A stretch of DNA of 64,000 bases from Methylobacterium sp. E-065 (GTDB lineage: Bacteria > Pseudomonadota > Alphaproteobacteria > Rhizobiales > Beijerinckiaceae): contig NZ_JAKSYD010000289.1 of assembly GCF_022829605.1 (NCBI RefSeq), forward strand, positions 1-64,000, given 5' to 3'. This document shows, in pieces, positions 7,972 to 16,702 of the stretch; position 1 is the stretch's first letter; each line of letters begins with the position of its first letter. The notes below the pieces were generated by a model. It was not told the DNA's origin. It searched no databases and worked only from the letters and a program-made list of their open reading frames with translations. Made by a program: the position numbers and the translations under genes.

Positions 7972-9042
7972 ATGGCAGCCTGGGTGAAGGGTGGCGCGAC
8001 GGACGCGGGCACCGCCATCGAGGCGGCCGCGTCCCTCCTCGCCAAGGCGCGCGCGCCGGTGATCGCCGGCCTGAGCGCCGACGTCGCCGCGATCCGTGCG
8101 GCCTATGATCTTGCGGGGCGCATTGGTGCCTCCGTCGACACCGCCGGGTCGATCGGGACCTATGCCGAACTCGGCGCGCTGAGCCGGGTCGGGGCCCTGA
8201 CATCGACGCCGGCCGAAGCCGTCGGGCGCGCCGATATGGTGCTGGTGGTGGGTGCCGCGCCCTGGCAAACGCCGCTGATGAAGCGCCTGATCGACACGAA
8301 GCCGACCCGCGGTCGCGCTGCGGGATCGGATCGCGCGCTCCTGGCCGTGGGCGCGAACGCCACCGCGTCGCTGGCTTGGCCCGCCGCGGGCGGCCTGACC
8401 GAGGCCGTCGGCGTGCTGCGTGCCTTTGCCCGCGGCCACCTCGCCGGTGATGCCCTCCCGGGGCAGATCGCTGCCCGGCTCGCATCCGCTCAATATGGCG
8501 TCCTCCTCTACGATCCCGCCGAGCTCGGCGAGGCCGGCATCGAGATGCTCCAGGGCCTCGCCATGGAGCTGAGCGAGACGACACGCTGCTTCACCCTCGC
8601 CACCGGCGGTATCGGGCAGGACCGCGCCGTGGTGCCGGTCGCGGCCTGGCTGACCGGTCAGGCGCCGCGCAGCGGCTTCGGGCGCCGCGTGCCCGAGCAC
8701 GACCCCTGGCGCTTCGACGCCGCCCGGCAGGTCGCCGCCGGCGAGGTCGACGCGGTACTCTGGCTCGCCTCCGTGCCGGTGGCGTGCCCCGATTGGCTGT
8801 CGACGGTCCCGTCCGTAGCCCTCGTCGCAGACGGCGCTTCGAAAACCGCCGAAATCGTCATCGCGGTCGGTCAGCCCGGCCGCGACCATGGCGGCGTCCT
8901 CTGGAACGATCCGCGCGCCGCGCTGACCTACTGGCCGGCCTCGGCGCCCACGGATCTGCCGTCGGCCGCATCGATCCTCGGCGCCCTCACGGAGCGCCTG
9001 ACAACCGGCCAGCCCGCGTCGAGGAGTGAACCCGCATGCTGA
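7972..9042 (+). CDS. fhcB: Formyltransferase/hydrolase complex subunit B
   Basis: The 356-residue protein is the bacterial counterpart of formylmethanofuran dehydrogenase subunit B, within the Fhc complex that turns formyl-H4MPT into formate. It starts MAAWVKGGATDAG after a strong GAGAGGGAG ribosome-binding site; earlier in-frame codons carry no similarity. Visible family blocks are AGLSADVAAIRAAYDLAGRIGA, DMVLVVGAAPWQTP and FGRRVPEHDPWRFDAA. Archaeal FwdB carries a molybdopterin/tungstopterin site and Fe-S ligands; here I see no N-terminal CxxC cluster motif, and the protein is shorter, as expected for a subunit kept for structure rather than redox work (family knowledge). The stop overlaps the fhcA start by 7 nt (ATGCTGA). 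Confidence 0.94.
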   Translation: MAAWVKGGATDAGTAIEAAASLLAKARAPVIAGLSADVAAIRAAYDLAGRIGASVDTAGSIGTYAELGALSRVGALTSTPAEAVGRADMVLVVGAAPWQTPLMKRLIDTKPTRGRAAGSDRALLAVGANATASLAWPAAGGLTEAVGVLRAFARGHLAGDALPGQIAARLASAQYGVLLYDPAELGEAGIEMLQGLAMELSETTRCFTLATGGIGQDRAVVPVAAWLTGQAPRSGFGRRVPEHDPWRFDAARQVAAGEVDAVLWLASVPVACPDWLSTVPSVALVADGASKTAEIVIAVGQPGRDHGGVLWNDPRAALTYWPASAPTDLPSAASILGALTERLTTGQPASRSEPAC

Positions 9043-10682
9043 GCGTGATTCGGGGCGGGCGCGTCGTCGATCCGACCGCGTCCCGCGATTCCGTCGGGGA
9101 TGTGTGGATCGAAGACGGCCAGGTCATCGACCCGCCGGGCCGCGAGGCCGACCACGTCATCGACGCGGCGGGCTGCGTGGTGATGGCCGGCGGCGTCGAG
9201 GTGCATTCGCACATCGCCGGCGGCAACGTGATCACCTCCCGGCTTCTCCTGCCCGACCTCTACGTGAGCGAGGCGGCGCCCGAGGGTCATCCTTTCGCGC
9301 ATGCCGGTGGCGCTGCGGCCTGGATCGGCTCCACCTATGCGCGGATGGGCTACACCACCGCGGTCGAGCCCGCGATGCCGCCGACCCACGCGCTGGCCAC
9401 GCAGCTCGAACTCGCCGACATCCCGCTGCTCGACCGCGGGGCCCTGACCGTGATGGGCAACGACGACCAGCTTCTGCAGCTGCTGCGCGAACGCCAGGGC
9501 GGCAACGCGGTGCGCGACCTCGTGACCTTGTCGGTGGCGCAGTCGCGCGGCCTCGGCGTGAAATGCATCAACGCGGGCGGCGCCTCTGCCTTCAAGGACG
9601 GTGCGCTCCGCCTGTCGCTCGACGACGAGATCCCCTGCTACGGACTCTCGACCCGGCAGATCATGGGCTCGCTCCTCGACGCGGTCGAGGAGATCGGCGT
9701 CCCGCACCCGCTGCACGTTCACTGCAACAACCTCGGCCTGCCGGGCGCCGACGACAGCTTCATGGCGACGCTCGACGCCGCGGAGGGGCGGCGCATCCAC
9801 TTCGCCCACGCCCAGTTCTACGCCTACGGAGCGGTCGATCCGGCCAATCCCGGCACCGGCGGCTTCCGCTCGGCCGCCGAGCGGATCGCGCAGGCGATCT
9901 CCGACAATCCGAACGCGACCCTCGACATCGGGCAGGTGGTGTTCGGCCAGACCGTTACGGTCTCCCTCGACATCCTGCGCCAGTTCGCGGGGCGGAAGGG
10001 CGCCAATCCGAAGAAGTGGGTGTTGAACGCGGGCGATGCCGAGGGCGGCGGCGTGGTGCCGTTCCTGTACCGGCCCCGCGGCCCGACCAGCTCGCTGCAG
10101 TGGGCGATCGGCCTGGAGATCATGCTGCTCTCGACCGATCCCGAGCGGACGATCCTGACCACGGATCACCCGAACGGCGGCCCGTTCACCCAGTACCCGC
10201 GCATCATCCACCTGCTGATGGACAAGTCCGAGCGCGACCGCGAGATCGCGACGCTGCCCAAGATCGTTGGCGAGCGCTCGGGGCTTTCAGGGCTGGAGCG
10301 CGAATACACGCTCTCGGAAATTGCGCAGCTGACGCGGTCCGGACCGGCCAAGCTGCTCGGCCTCGCGGATCGCGGTCACCTGCGGGCTGGTGCTCGGGCG
10401 GACGTCGCAATCTATCGGGACGATTCGAACCGCACCGCGATGTTCACCGCCGCCAAGCTTGTCCTCAAGGACGGCGTGCCGATCGTCGAGGACGGTGAGG
10501 TGGTGGAGTGGCGCGCCGGGCGCACGCTGTCGCTTACCGTCGAGTCCGACAAGGCCATGGCGAAGCGCGCCGACACTTACCTCACGGAGCGGTTCGGCGA
10601 GGGCCTCGACAGCTTCGCGGTGCCCGATGCCGCATTCGGTGAGGGCACGGAGAATTTCGAGGCGGTGCCATGTCGGGCGTGA
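9036..10682 (+). CDS. fhcA: Formyltransferase/hydrolase complex subunit A
   Basis: The 548-residue subunit belongs to the amidohydrolase superfamily (FwdA/FmdA type) and is expected to hydrolyse the formyl group carried by the methanofuran-like cofactor to formate. The metal-binding HxH is visible in GGVEVHSHIAGGN (His57, His59). Further conserved blocks are LGVKCINAGGASAFKDG near residue 170, LHVHCNNLGLPG near 225, HFAHAQFYAYG near 255 and TTDHPNGGPFTQYP near 375. Its start lies inside the end of fhcB (7-nt overlap), consistent with coupled translation of stoichiometric subunits. It is followed 27 nt later by fhcD. Confidence 0.96.
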   Translation: MLSVIRGGRVVDPTASRDSVGDVWIEDGQVIDPPGREADHVIDAAGCVVMAGGVEVHSHIAGGNVITSRLLLPDLYVSEAAPEGHPFAHAGGAAAWIGSTYARMGYTTAVEPAMPPTHALATQLELADIPLLDRGALTVMGNDDQLLQLLRERQGGNAVRDLVTLSVAQSRGLGVKCINAGGASAFKDGALRLSLDDEIPCYGLSTRQIMGSLLDAVEEIGVPHPLHVHCNNLGLPGADDSFMATLDAAEGRRIHFAHAQFYAYGAVDPANPGTGGFRSAAERIAQAISDNPNATLDIGQVVFGQTVTVSLDILRQFAGRKGANPKKWVLNAGDAEGGGVVPFLYRPRGPTSSLQWAIGLEIMLLSTDPERTILTTDHPNGGPFTQYPRIIHLLMDKSERDREIATLPKIVGERSGLSGLEREYTLSEIAQLTRSGPAKLLGLADRGHLRAGARADVAIYRDDSNRTAMFTAAKLVLKDGVPIVEDGEVVEWRAGRTLSLTVESDKAMAKRADTYLTERFGEGLDSFAVPDAAFGEGTENFEAVPCRA

Positions 10683-10709
10683 TGAGCGGGGCGAGCCGCG
10701 GGAACTACG

Positions 10710-11657
10710 ATGTCTGACCTCTCCCTCAACGGCATCCCGGTGATCGACACCTTCGCGGAGGCGTTCGACGTGGCCGGGACCGCCATCGTCGTCACGAACG
10801 ACACCGCCAAGTGGGCGATGATCGCCGCGACCACGATGACGGGCTTCGCCACTTCGGTGATCGGCTGCGGCGCCGAGGCCGGCATCGACGCCGAGCTGTC
10901 GCCGGAGGAAACTCCGGACGGGCGACCGGGCGTCCGCATCCTGTTGTTCGGCTTCGAGCCGAACGGTCTCAAGGAGCAGCTGATCAAGCGGGTCGGCCAG
11001 TGCATCCTCACCTGCCCGGGCACGGCCTGCTACGCGGGTGTCGATGGGCCGACCAAGATCAAGCTCGGCGGCGCGATCCGCTATTTCGGTGACGGCTTCG
11101 CGATCGCAAAGCGCCTGGCCGACGCCTCCGGCAAAGCACGGCGCTACTGGCGCATCCCGGTGATGGACGGCGAGTTTCTGTGCGAGGATACAGTTCGGGC
11201 CGTCGACGGTGCGGTCGGCGGTGGCAACCTGCTGTTCCTCGGGCGGACCCATTCGGAGACACTGAAGGTCGCCGAGGTGGCTGTGGAGGCTGCCAAGGCT
11301 GTGCCGGGTGCGATCCTGCCGTTCCCGGGCGGCATCGTCCGCTCCGGTTCGAAGGTCGGCGGACGGACCAAGGGCATGATGGCCTCCACCAACGACGCCT
11401 ACTGCCCGACGCTCAAGGGCCGGGCTGGCTCGGCGCTCCCGGCGGATTGCGGCGTGGTGCTGGAGATCGTGATCGACGCCCTCACCTCTCAGGGCGTGTC
11501 CGACTCGATGCGCGCCGGCTTGCACGCGGCGACCGAGATCGGCGGAAAACACGGGCTGATCGCTGTGACGGCCGGCAATTACGGCGGCAATCTCGGCCGC
11601 CACCACTATCATCTGCGCGACCTGCTCGCGCGCGACGACGCCAAGTCGGAGGGCTGA
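10710..11657 (+). CDS. fhcD: Formyl-H4MPT formyltransferase subunit D
   Basis: FhcD (Ftr family, 315 residues) transfers the formyl group from formyl-H4MPT to the methanofuran-type carrier in the Fhc complex. Conserved Ftr blocks are easily seen: NGIPVIDTFAEAFDV at the N-terminus, SVIGCGAEAGID near residue 50, CILTCPGTACYAG near 100, IPVMDGEFLCED near 150 and AVTAGNYGGNLGRHHYHLRDLL at the C-terminus. The length is typical. It sits third in fhcBADC with short spacing to both neighbours (27 and 3 nt). Confidence 0.96.
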   Translation: MSDLSLNGIPVIDTFAEAFDVAGTAIVVTNDTAKWAMIAATTMTGFATSVIGCGAEAGIDAELSPEETPDGRPGVRILLFGFEPNGLKEQLIKRVGQCILTCPGTACYAGVDGPTKIKLGGAIRYFGDGFAIAKRLADASGKARRYWRIPVMDGEFLCEDTVRAVDGAVGGGNLLFLGRTHSETLKVAEVAVEAAKAVPGAILPFPGGIVRSGSKVGGRTKGMMASTNDAYCPTLKGRAGSALPADCGVVLEIVIDALTSQGVSDSMRAGLHAATEIGGKHGLIAVTAGNYGGNLGRHHYHLRDLLARDDAKSEG

Positions 11658-11660
11658 GCC

Positions 11661-12455
11661 GTGAGCACCCTCATCCTGCGCGCGGCCCCGCCCGAGCGGC
11701 TGGACTTCCTGAACATCAACCCGTTGGCGCTGTCGGGTCTGTCCCAAGGCGAGGCCGAGCGCCTGGAGGTCGGTACGACCCGGACGGGTGTACGGCTCGG
11801 CGAGTGCTTCTCCGTGTCCCTCGACGGGGCCGACACCCTGACCATCGAGGGCGGTCACGAGCGCCTGGATCGGGTTGGGGCGTCCCTGTCCGCCGGCACG
11901 ATCCGGGTGACCGGCGATGTCGGCCAGCGCCTCGGTGCCGGCATGGCGGGCGGCAGCCTGACGGTCACCGGAAACGCCGGTCCCTACGCGGCTTCCGGTG
12001 CGACCGGCGGCACGATCACCATCGAGGGCGATGCCGGCGACTACGCGGGCGGCGCGGTCTATGCCGCCAAGACGGGGCTTGACGGGGCGACGCTGATCAT
12101 CCGCGGGACCGCCGGCGCGCATCTCGGCGACCGGATGCGGCGGGGGACGATCGTGGCTGGGGCTGCTGGTGCCTTCGCGGGCTCCCGCATGATCGCCGGC
12201 ACCCTGGCGGCCCTCGCGGTCGGCGACCAGCCGGGGCTCGGCATGCGCCGCGGAACCCTCGTCCTCGGCGCGCACGGGCGGATGGCCGAGACCTTCGTGG
12301 AGACCGGCGCGCACGATCTCGTGTTCCTGCGCCTGCTGGCGACGGCCCTGCGCGGCCTCAGCCCGGAGCATGCTGCCCTGCTCGACAAGCCGCTCCGCCG
12401 CTATTCGGGTGATCTCGCTACCATCGCGAAGGGCGAGATCTGGGTCGCGGCCTGA
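11661..12455 (+). CDS. fhcC: Formyltransferase/hydrolase complex subunit C
   Basis: The 264-residue FwdC-like subunit consists of a short N-terminal part followed by glycine-rich beta-helix repeats, visible as recurring ITVTG/LTVTG/ITIEGDAG-type segments spaced about 20 residues apart (residues 70-165). This right-handed beta-helix related to the GltB C-terminal domain is the usual fold for the subunit, which scaffolds FhcA. The start is GTG (11661), three bases after the fhcD stop. It is the last gene of the fhc operon. Confidence 0.93.
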   Translation: MSTLILRAAPPERLDFLNINPLALSGLSQGEAERLEVGTTRTGVRLGECFSVSLDGADTLTIEGGHERLDRVGASLSAGTIRVTGDVGQRLGAGMAGGSLTVTGNAGPYAASGATGGTITIEGDAGDYAGGAVYAAKTGLDGATLIIRGTAGAHLGDRMRRGTIVAGAAGAFAGSRMIAGTLAALAVGDQPGLGMRRGTLVLGAHGRMAETFVETGAHDLVFLRLLATALRGLSPEHAALLDKPLRRYSGDLATIAKGEIWVAA

Positions 12456-12539
12456 CGCCGCCTGGGCAAGGGGCGTGAAGGCGTCCTATCCTCCCGTCCA
12501 AGCCGGCCCGCCCGAGGCCGGCAGCCCGGGACAACGCCC

Positions 12540-12746
12540 ATGCTGCTGCTGCTGTCGATCTGCCTCGCCGCCCAGCCCTCGACCTGCCGCGAGGACCGGA
12601 TCGAGATGTCGTTCGAGAAGTCGAGCCCGTTCGTGTGCCTGCGCAACTCCCAGAGCGCGCTGGCGACGTGGCAGGCCTCGCATCCCGAATGGCACGTCGA
12701 GCGCTGGCGCTGCGCCGCTAAGGGCAGCGTGCCGAAGGATCTGTGA
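12540..12746 (+). CDS. Small exported cysteine-containing protein of unknown function
   Basis: The 68-residue product begins with a short hydrophobic signal-like segment (MLLLLSICLAAQPSTC) and carries four cysteines (residues 9, 16, 33 and 58), the last three probably outside the signal. The ending WHVERWRCAAKG resembles a family of tiny alphaproteobacterial exported proteins that I remember only as hypothetical. It is preceded by a short spacer after fhcC and followed 60 nt later by mxbD, all in the same direction. Function unknown; a disulfide-stabilised periplasmic peptide is the simplest reading. Confidence 0.6.
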   Translation: MLLLLSICLAAQPSTCREDRIEMSFEKSSPFVCLRNSQSALATWQASHPEWHVERWRCAAKGSVPKDL

Positions 12747-12806
12747 GCACGCCTTGGTTCTTCGGCGGGGCGGTGCGATGCTGAGCCCTGTTCTGAGGGC
12801 GGCCCC

Positions 12807-14441
12807 ATGCGCTCGCTGAAGACCCGCTTCGCGCTGCTCCTGGGCGGCACGGCCATCGTGGTGATCCTGGCTGCTGCGGCGCTGCTGGCAGCGATCGGCG
12901 CGGCCGAGCGGACCGTCGACCGGACTCTCGAAGCGCAGCGGCGCCTGGAATTGTTGGCCGAACTGTCCGGCCGCCTCACGCAGTTCGGCCTCGCCGCCGT
13001 CGAGACCGTGGGTAATCCCGACGGCCAGCCCGAGGCGATGGCGATCGCCCGCGACAACGCCGACCGCGCCCTGCGGACGGTCGACGAGGCCCTGGCCAAG
13101 AGTTTTCCACCGAGCGACGACCCGGCCGACCGGATGCAATACGCCGCGCGGACCCGCCCGATGGCTGCGCTGCGTGCTGCCCGCGCCGTCCTCGACCGGC
13201 AGGTGGCTCTGATCGCTCGCCAGACCGAGCCCGAGCGGCGGCAGGACGCGATCAAGGGTGCGCTCAATGGGTTCGGCGCGATGACGGGCCAGCCGCTCTC
13301 TTTCCTGATCGAGGCGGAGCGGCGCAGCATGGCGCTCGGCTCCGAGCAGGCCCGGGCGCTCTCGGAGCGGCTGCGCCTCGCCGCCGCGGCGGCGGTGACG
13401 GCGGCCCTCGTGCTGCTGGCGATCCTCTACCGCGGCGTCACCCGGCCGACCCTGGCGCGGATCGAGGAGGTTCGCCGGGCCGCGAGCGCCATCGGCCACG
13501 GTGCCCTGGACACCCGCCTTTCCGTCGCGACCCGCGACGAGCTCGGGCTCCTGATGTCCAACGTCAACCGCATGGCCGCCCGCCTCGCCAGGCGGGAATC
13601 GCGTGTCGTGGCCGATCGGGCGGCGCTGGAGGACACGGTCGCGGCCCGGACCGCGGATCTGCGCGCGGCCAATGTCCGTCTTGAATCCGTCGACCAGTCC
13701 CGGCGGCGCTTCTTCGCCGATGTCAGCCACGAACTGCGCACCCCGCTCACCGTGATCCTGGGCGAGTGCGATCTCGCCCTGCGGGGGGCCACCCGCGGCG
13801 CCGATCCCGGGCCGGTCTTCGCGACGATCAAGAAGCGCGCGCAGCGCCTGAAGCTGCGGGTCGAGGATCTGCTGCGCGTTGCCCGATCGGAGACCGGCGA
13901 GATCGCGTTCGACAAGCGGCCCCTCGGGCTCGCCATGGTCCTGTCGGAGGCGGTGGATAACATGACCTCCGAGGCCGCTCGGCGGCGGGTCGCGCTGTCC
14001 CTCGATTTGGGGACCCGGGACGTCGAGAGCCTCGCAGATCGCGAGTGGATCCGGCAGACGGTGGAGAGCCTCGTCGATAACGCCCTGCGCCACGCCGCCG
14101 GGCTCACCCGGGTCGAGGTCGCGCTGGCCGCCGGTCCGGGCCCGATCGGGCGGATCACCGTGACGGATGACGGCCCGGGATTTTGCACCTCCGAGACCGA
14201 CCTGTTCGAGCGCTTCAAGCGCGGCGCGGGCGCGGGGCCTGACGAGACCGGCTTCGGCATCGGTCTCGCCCTCGCGCGCTGGATCGTCGAGCAGCATGGC
14301 GGGACCATCCGGGTGGGCGCCGGTCCGGACGGGCGCGGCGCCCGCGTCAGCCTGGACATCCCGGCGCTCGATCCGGCATGGGGGTTGGGCACGGCCGGGG
14401 ACGCGGCCGGCGCCGCACAGGTGAGGGAGCCGGCCGCATGA
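12807..14441 (+). CDS. mxbD: Sensor histidine kinase, MxbD type
   Basis: The 544-residue kinase has a first membrane segment (about residues 8-30), a periplasmic sensory region (about 31-188), a second membrane segment (about 190-208), HAMP (about 209-262), the H-box FFADVSHELRTPLT with His308, an N-box VDNALRHAAG and G-boxes DDGPGF and GFGIGLALARW. The cognate regulator overlaps its stop by 4 nt. In M. extorquens AM1 the sensor-regulator pair immediately upstream of pqq is MxbDM, needed for methanol-dehydrogenase gene expression; the name is assigned from that position and architecture, not from an alignment. The signal sensed is unknown. Confidence 0.85.
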   Translation: MRSLKTRFALLLGGTAIVVILAAAALLAAIGAAERTVDRTLEAQRRLELLAELSGRLTQFGLAAVETVGNPDGQPEAMAIARDNADRALRTVDEALAKSFPPSDDPADRMQYAARTRPMAALRAARAVLDRQVALIARQTEPERRQDAIKGALNGFGAMTGQPLSFLIEAERRSMALGSEQARALSERLRLAAAAAVTAALVLLAILYRGVTRPTLARIEEVRRAASAIGHGALDTRLSVATRDELGLLMSNVNRMAARLARRESRVVADRAALEDTVAARTADLRAANVRLESVDQSRRRFFADVSHELRTPLTVILGECDLALRGATRGADPGPVFATIKKRAQRLKLRVEDLLRVARSETGEIAFDKRPLGLAMVLSEAVDNMTSEAARRRVALSLDLGTRDVESLADREWIRQTVESLVDNALRHAAGLTRVEVALAAGPGPIGRITVTDDGPGFCTSETDLFERFKRGAGAGPDETGFGIGLALARWIVEQHGGTIRVGAGPDGRGARVSLDIPALDPAWGLGTAGDAAGAAQVREPAA

Positions 14442-15142
14442 CGCGGATCCTGATCGTCGAGGACGATATCGACATCCGCGGCCTCCTGGCCCGGGGCTTG
14501 GAGGCCGAGGGTTTCGAGGTCGGCACGGCGGCCTGCGTCGACGAGGCGCTCAAGGCGGCGCACGATCCCGCGCCCGGGGCCGTCCTCCTCGATATCGGCC
14601 TGCCGGATGGGTCCGGCCACGATGTCTGCCGGTCCCTGCGGGAAGGCGGGTTCGCCGGTGCCATCCTGTTCCTGTCCGCCCGCGACGAGATCCGCGACCG
14701 GGCCGAGGGTCTGGCGCTCGGAGCCGACGACTACATCGTCAAGCCGTTCGAGTTCGACGAGCTGGTCGCGCGCCTGCGCACGCACCTGATGCGGCGCGAG
14801 CAGGCCGAGGCGCCCCGCTCAAGGATCACGGCGGGTCGGCTGAGTCTCGACCTCGATACCCGCCAGGCGAGCTGCGGCGAGGCGACTGCCCGCCTGACCC
14901 CGCGCGAAGCCGATCTGCTCGCCATGCTGATGGAGAGCATCGGCAAGCCCGTCTCCCGCGCGGACATCTTCGACCGGCTCTGGGCCAGCCAGGGCGGCCT
15001 CTCGCTCAACGTGGTCGATGTCTACATCGGGTACCTGCGCTCGAAGATGGCCGATTTCGTCCGCTTCGGCGGCCCGGCCCTGACGACCGTGCGCGGCAAG
15101 GGTTTTATGCTGGAGCTGCGCGGACCGGACTTTCGACAATGA
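14438..15142 (+). CDS. mxbM: Response regulator, OmpR family, MxbM type
   Basis: The 234-residue regulator has a receiver domain (residues 1-118) with acidic pocket Glu8-Asp9-Asp10, phospho-acceptor Asp52 in LLDIGLPDGSG and Lys102 in YIVKPFEF, followed by a winged-helix DNA-binding domain (about 130-228: LTPREADLLAMLM, VVDVYIGYLRSKM, VRGKGFML). The ATG overlaps the mxbD stop (ATGA) and is preceded by GAGGGAG. By synteny with AM1 it should control methanol-oxidation genes, with nearby pqqA and xoxF as possible targets; that link is inference here. Confidence 0.87.
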   Translation: MTRILIVEDDIDIRGLLARGLEAEGFEVGTAACVDEALKAAHDPAPGAVLLDIGLPDGSGHDVCRSLREGGFAGAILFLSARDEIRDRAEGLALGADDYIVKPFEFDELVARLRTHLMRREQAEAPRSRITAGRLSLDLDTRQASCGEATARLTPREADLLAMLMESIGKPVSRADIFDRLWASQGGLSLNVVDVYIGYLRSKMADFVRFGGPALTTVRGKGFMLELRGPDFRQ

Positions 15143-15367
15143 CCAACTGTACTTAAGTCCTACCGGCCGACGTTTCCCGTGGGTTTCCGGAACTTTAGGA
15201 AGTGTCTCACGAAAAATTTGGGAGGATCCGGCAAGTTAGTGCTTGAAGCGTGCCCCTGAATCGTTGATACCGGTCCCGCGCCTAAAAAACGAGAGCGCCA
15301 TCAGTGTCTTAGGGTCTTCTTAGGATCCGTGTGACGCTCGGTGAGGATACCGCCAAGGAGAAACACC
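15143..15367 (+). promoter_or_regulatory. Promoter/leader region of pqqA
   Basis: These 225 bases between mxbM and pqqA include an AT-richer centre (acgaaaaattt near 15208 and cctaaaaaacg near 15281) that contrasts with flanking coding DNA. No gene is seen. pqqA is usually transcribed from its own strong promoter, so one is expected here. I could not find a -35/-10 pair good enough to report. A clear AAGGAG ribosome-binding site ends the region. Confidence 0.5.
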
Positions 15368-15457
15368 ATGAAGTGGGCTGCCCCGATCGTGTCCGAGATC
15401 TGCGTCGGCATGGAAGTGACGAGCTACGAGTCGGCCGAGATCGACACCTTCAACTGA
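15368..15457 (+). CDS. pqqA: PQQ precursor peptide PqqA
   Basis: The 29-residue peptide MKWAAPIVSEICVGMEVTSY... carries the invariant Glu16 and Tyr20 that PqqE links and that become the PQQ skeleton. The Glu-Val-Thr-x-Tyr motif is exact and the length is within the usual 22-29. AAGGAG lies about 7 nt before the ATG. It is too short for ordinary ORF calling. pqqB begins 33 nt downstream, so it is the first gene of the pqq operon and is normally made in excess over the enzymes. Confidence 0.97.
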   Translation: MKWAAPIVSEICVGMEVTSYESAEIDTFN

Positions 15458-15490
15458 GTTTTACGGGCCGGGGATCTCGGGAGCCGCACC

Positions 15491-16390
15491 ATGCGCGTCG
15501 TGATCCTCGGTTCCGCGGCCGGCGGCGGCCTTCCCCAGTGGAATTGCCGCTGCCCCATCTGCACGCTGGCGCGGTCCGAACCGGACCGGGTGCGGCCCCG
15601 GACCCAGTCGAGCATTGCGGTGTCCGCGGACGGGTCGGATTGGCTGCTGATCAACGCCTCGCCGGATATCCGGCAACAACTCTTCGACAATCGAGCGATG
15701 CATCCGCGCGAGGGCCTGCGTCACTCGCCGATCCGCGCCGTGCTTCTGACCAACGGTGACGTCGATCATGTCGCGGGCCTGCTGACGCTGCGCGAAGGCC
15801 AGCCCTACACGCTCTATGCAACAGGCGGGATTCTCGACTCGGTGAACGCCAATCGCGTCTTCGACGTGATGGCGGACGGCGTCGTAGCCCGTGAGGCCGT
15901 CGGCATGGACACGCGGTTCGAGCCCCTGCCCGGCCTGTCGGTCACGCTCTTCGCCGTCCCCGGCAAGGTGCCGCTCTGGCTGGAAGACGAGACCATGGAG
16001 ATCGGCGCCGAGACCGAGACGACGGTCGGCGCCTTGATAGAGGCCGGCGGCCGGCGCCTTGCCTACATTCCCGGCTGCGCGCGGGTGACGGACGGGTTGC
16101 GGGCGCGCATCGCCGGTGTGGATGCGCTGCTGTTCGACGGCACCGTCCTGCACGACGACGACATGATCCGGGCCGGCGTCGGGACGAAGACCGGCTGGCG
16201 CATGGGGCACGTGCCGATGCGCGGCGCGAACGGTTCGATCGATGCGCTTGCAGCGACCGAGATCGGGCAGCGCATCTTTGTGCACATCAACAACACCAAT
16301 CCGGTTCTGGTCGAGGGATCCCCGGAGCGCGGGGATGTCGAGGCGGCCGGGTGGACGGTGGCGCATGACGGGCTGAGCCTGTCGCTGTAG
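15491..16390 (+). CDS. pqqB: PQQ biosynthesis protein PqqB
   Basis: PqqB (299 residues) is a metallo-beta-lactamase-fold protein that acts as an iron-dependent hydroxylase on the tyrosine of the processed precursor. The start MRVVILGSAAGGGLPQWNC with the Cys-x-Cys-x2-Cys pattern (CRCPIC) is characteristic. The lactamase-like NGDVDHVAGLLTLREG (around residues 90-105) and HINNTNPVL near the C-terminus are visible. It lacks a signal peptide and should be cytoplasmic. A 312-bp gap with a palindromic repeat separates it from pqqCD. Confidence 0.96.
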   Translation: MRVVILGSAAGGGLPQWNCRCPICTLARSEPDRVRPRTQSSIAVSADGSDWLLINASPDIRQQLFDNRAMHPREGLRHSPIRAVLLTNGDVDHVAGLLTLREGQPYTLYATGGILDSVNANRVFDVMADGVVAREAVGMDTRFEPLPGLSVTLFAVPGKVPLWLEDETMEIGAETETTVGALIEAGGRRLAYIPGCARVTDGLRARIAGVDALLFDGTVLHDDDMIRAGVGTKTGWRMGHVPMRGANGSIDALAATEIGQRIFVHINNTNPVLVEGSPERGDVEAAGWTVAHDGLSLSL

Positions 16391-16702
16391 CCAGACGCGT
16401 CCAACGTACGCCGTCATCCTGACGTGCGGCGAAGCCGCGTCGAAGGATAACGCCAGGGATCGCGCGGCGGGCTGAAGGTCTCGCTCGAAATCTGCGCTTC
16501 GCTCCGGCATCTCAGGATGCGGGTGTGGATCGGGAAACGTGGGCCGGAGGTCAAACGACGCGACAGAATATCTCGGCAGACGTTGACGGTTGGGCCGACC
16601 GATTGTCGGCACTATATCGTCCTTGAGTTCAGGAACACGCCCGGTGTGCCGAGGGCGGGACGACACAGGAATCGCGACCCGAGAACGGACGCCGGACACG
16701 CC
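16391..16702 (+). promoter_or_regulatory. Gap between pqqB and pqqCD
   Basis: No gene is visible in this 312-bp gap, unusually long inside a pqq operon. Its first part holds a degenerate copy of the dispersed palindromic element (16415-16519). The later part, including the AT-rich actatatcgtccttgag near 16611, may hold a secondary promoter for pqqCD-pqqE, which is conjecture. A reading frame runs through from 16517 but the 62 extra residues do not look like PqqC. Confidence 0.45.
16415..16519. repeat. Dispersed palindromic element, copy B (degenerate)
   Basis: The outer arms catcctgacgtgc (16415-16427) and gcatctcaggatg (16507-16519), and the interior gccagggatcgcgcggc, match the element at 58247-58365 with substitutions. 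The inner arms (cgaagg ... ctcgaa) have decayed. It occupies the pqqB-pqqCD gap, where it would form a transcript hairpin. Confidence 0.75.

Noticed and set aside
15243..15270. Possible sigma-70 promoter TTGAAG-N16-TGATAC before pqqA
   Set aside because: The -10 hexamer matches the consensus poorly, and methylotroph promoters are not well described by this consensus, so no promoter box is claimed.
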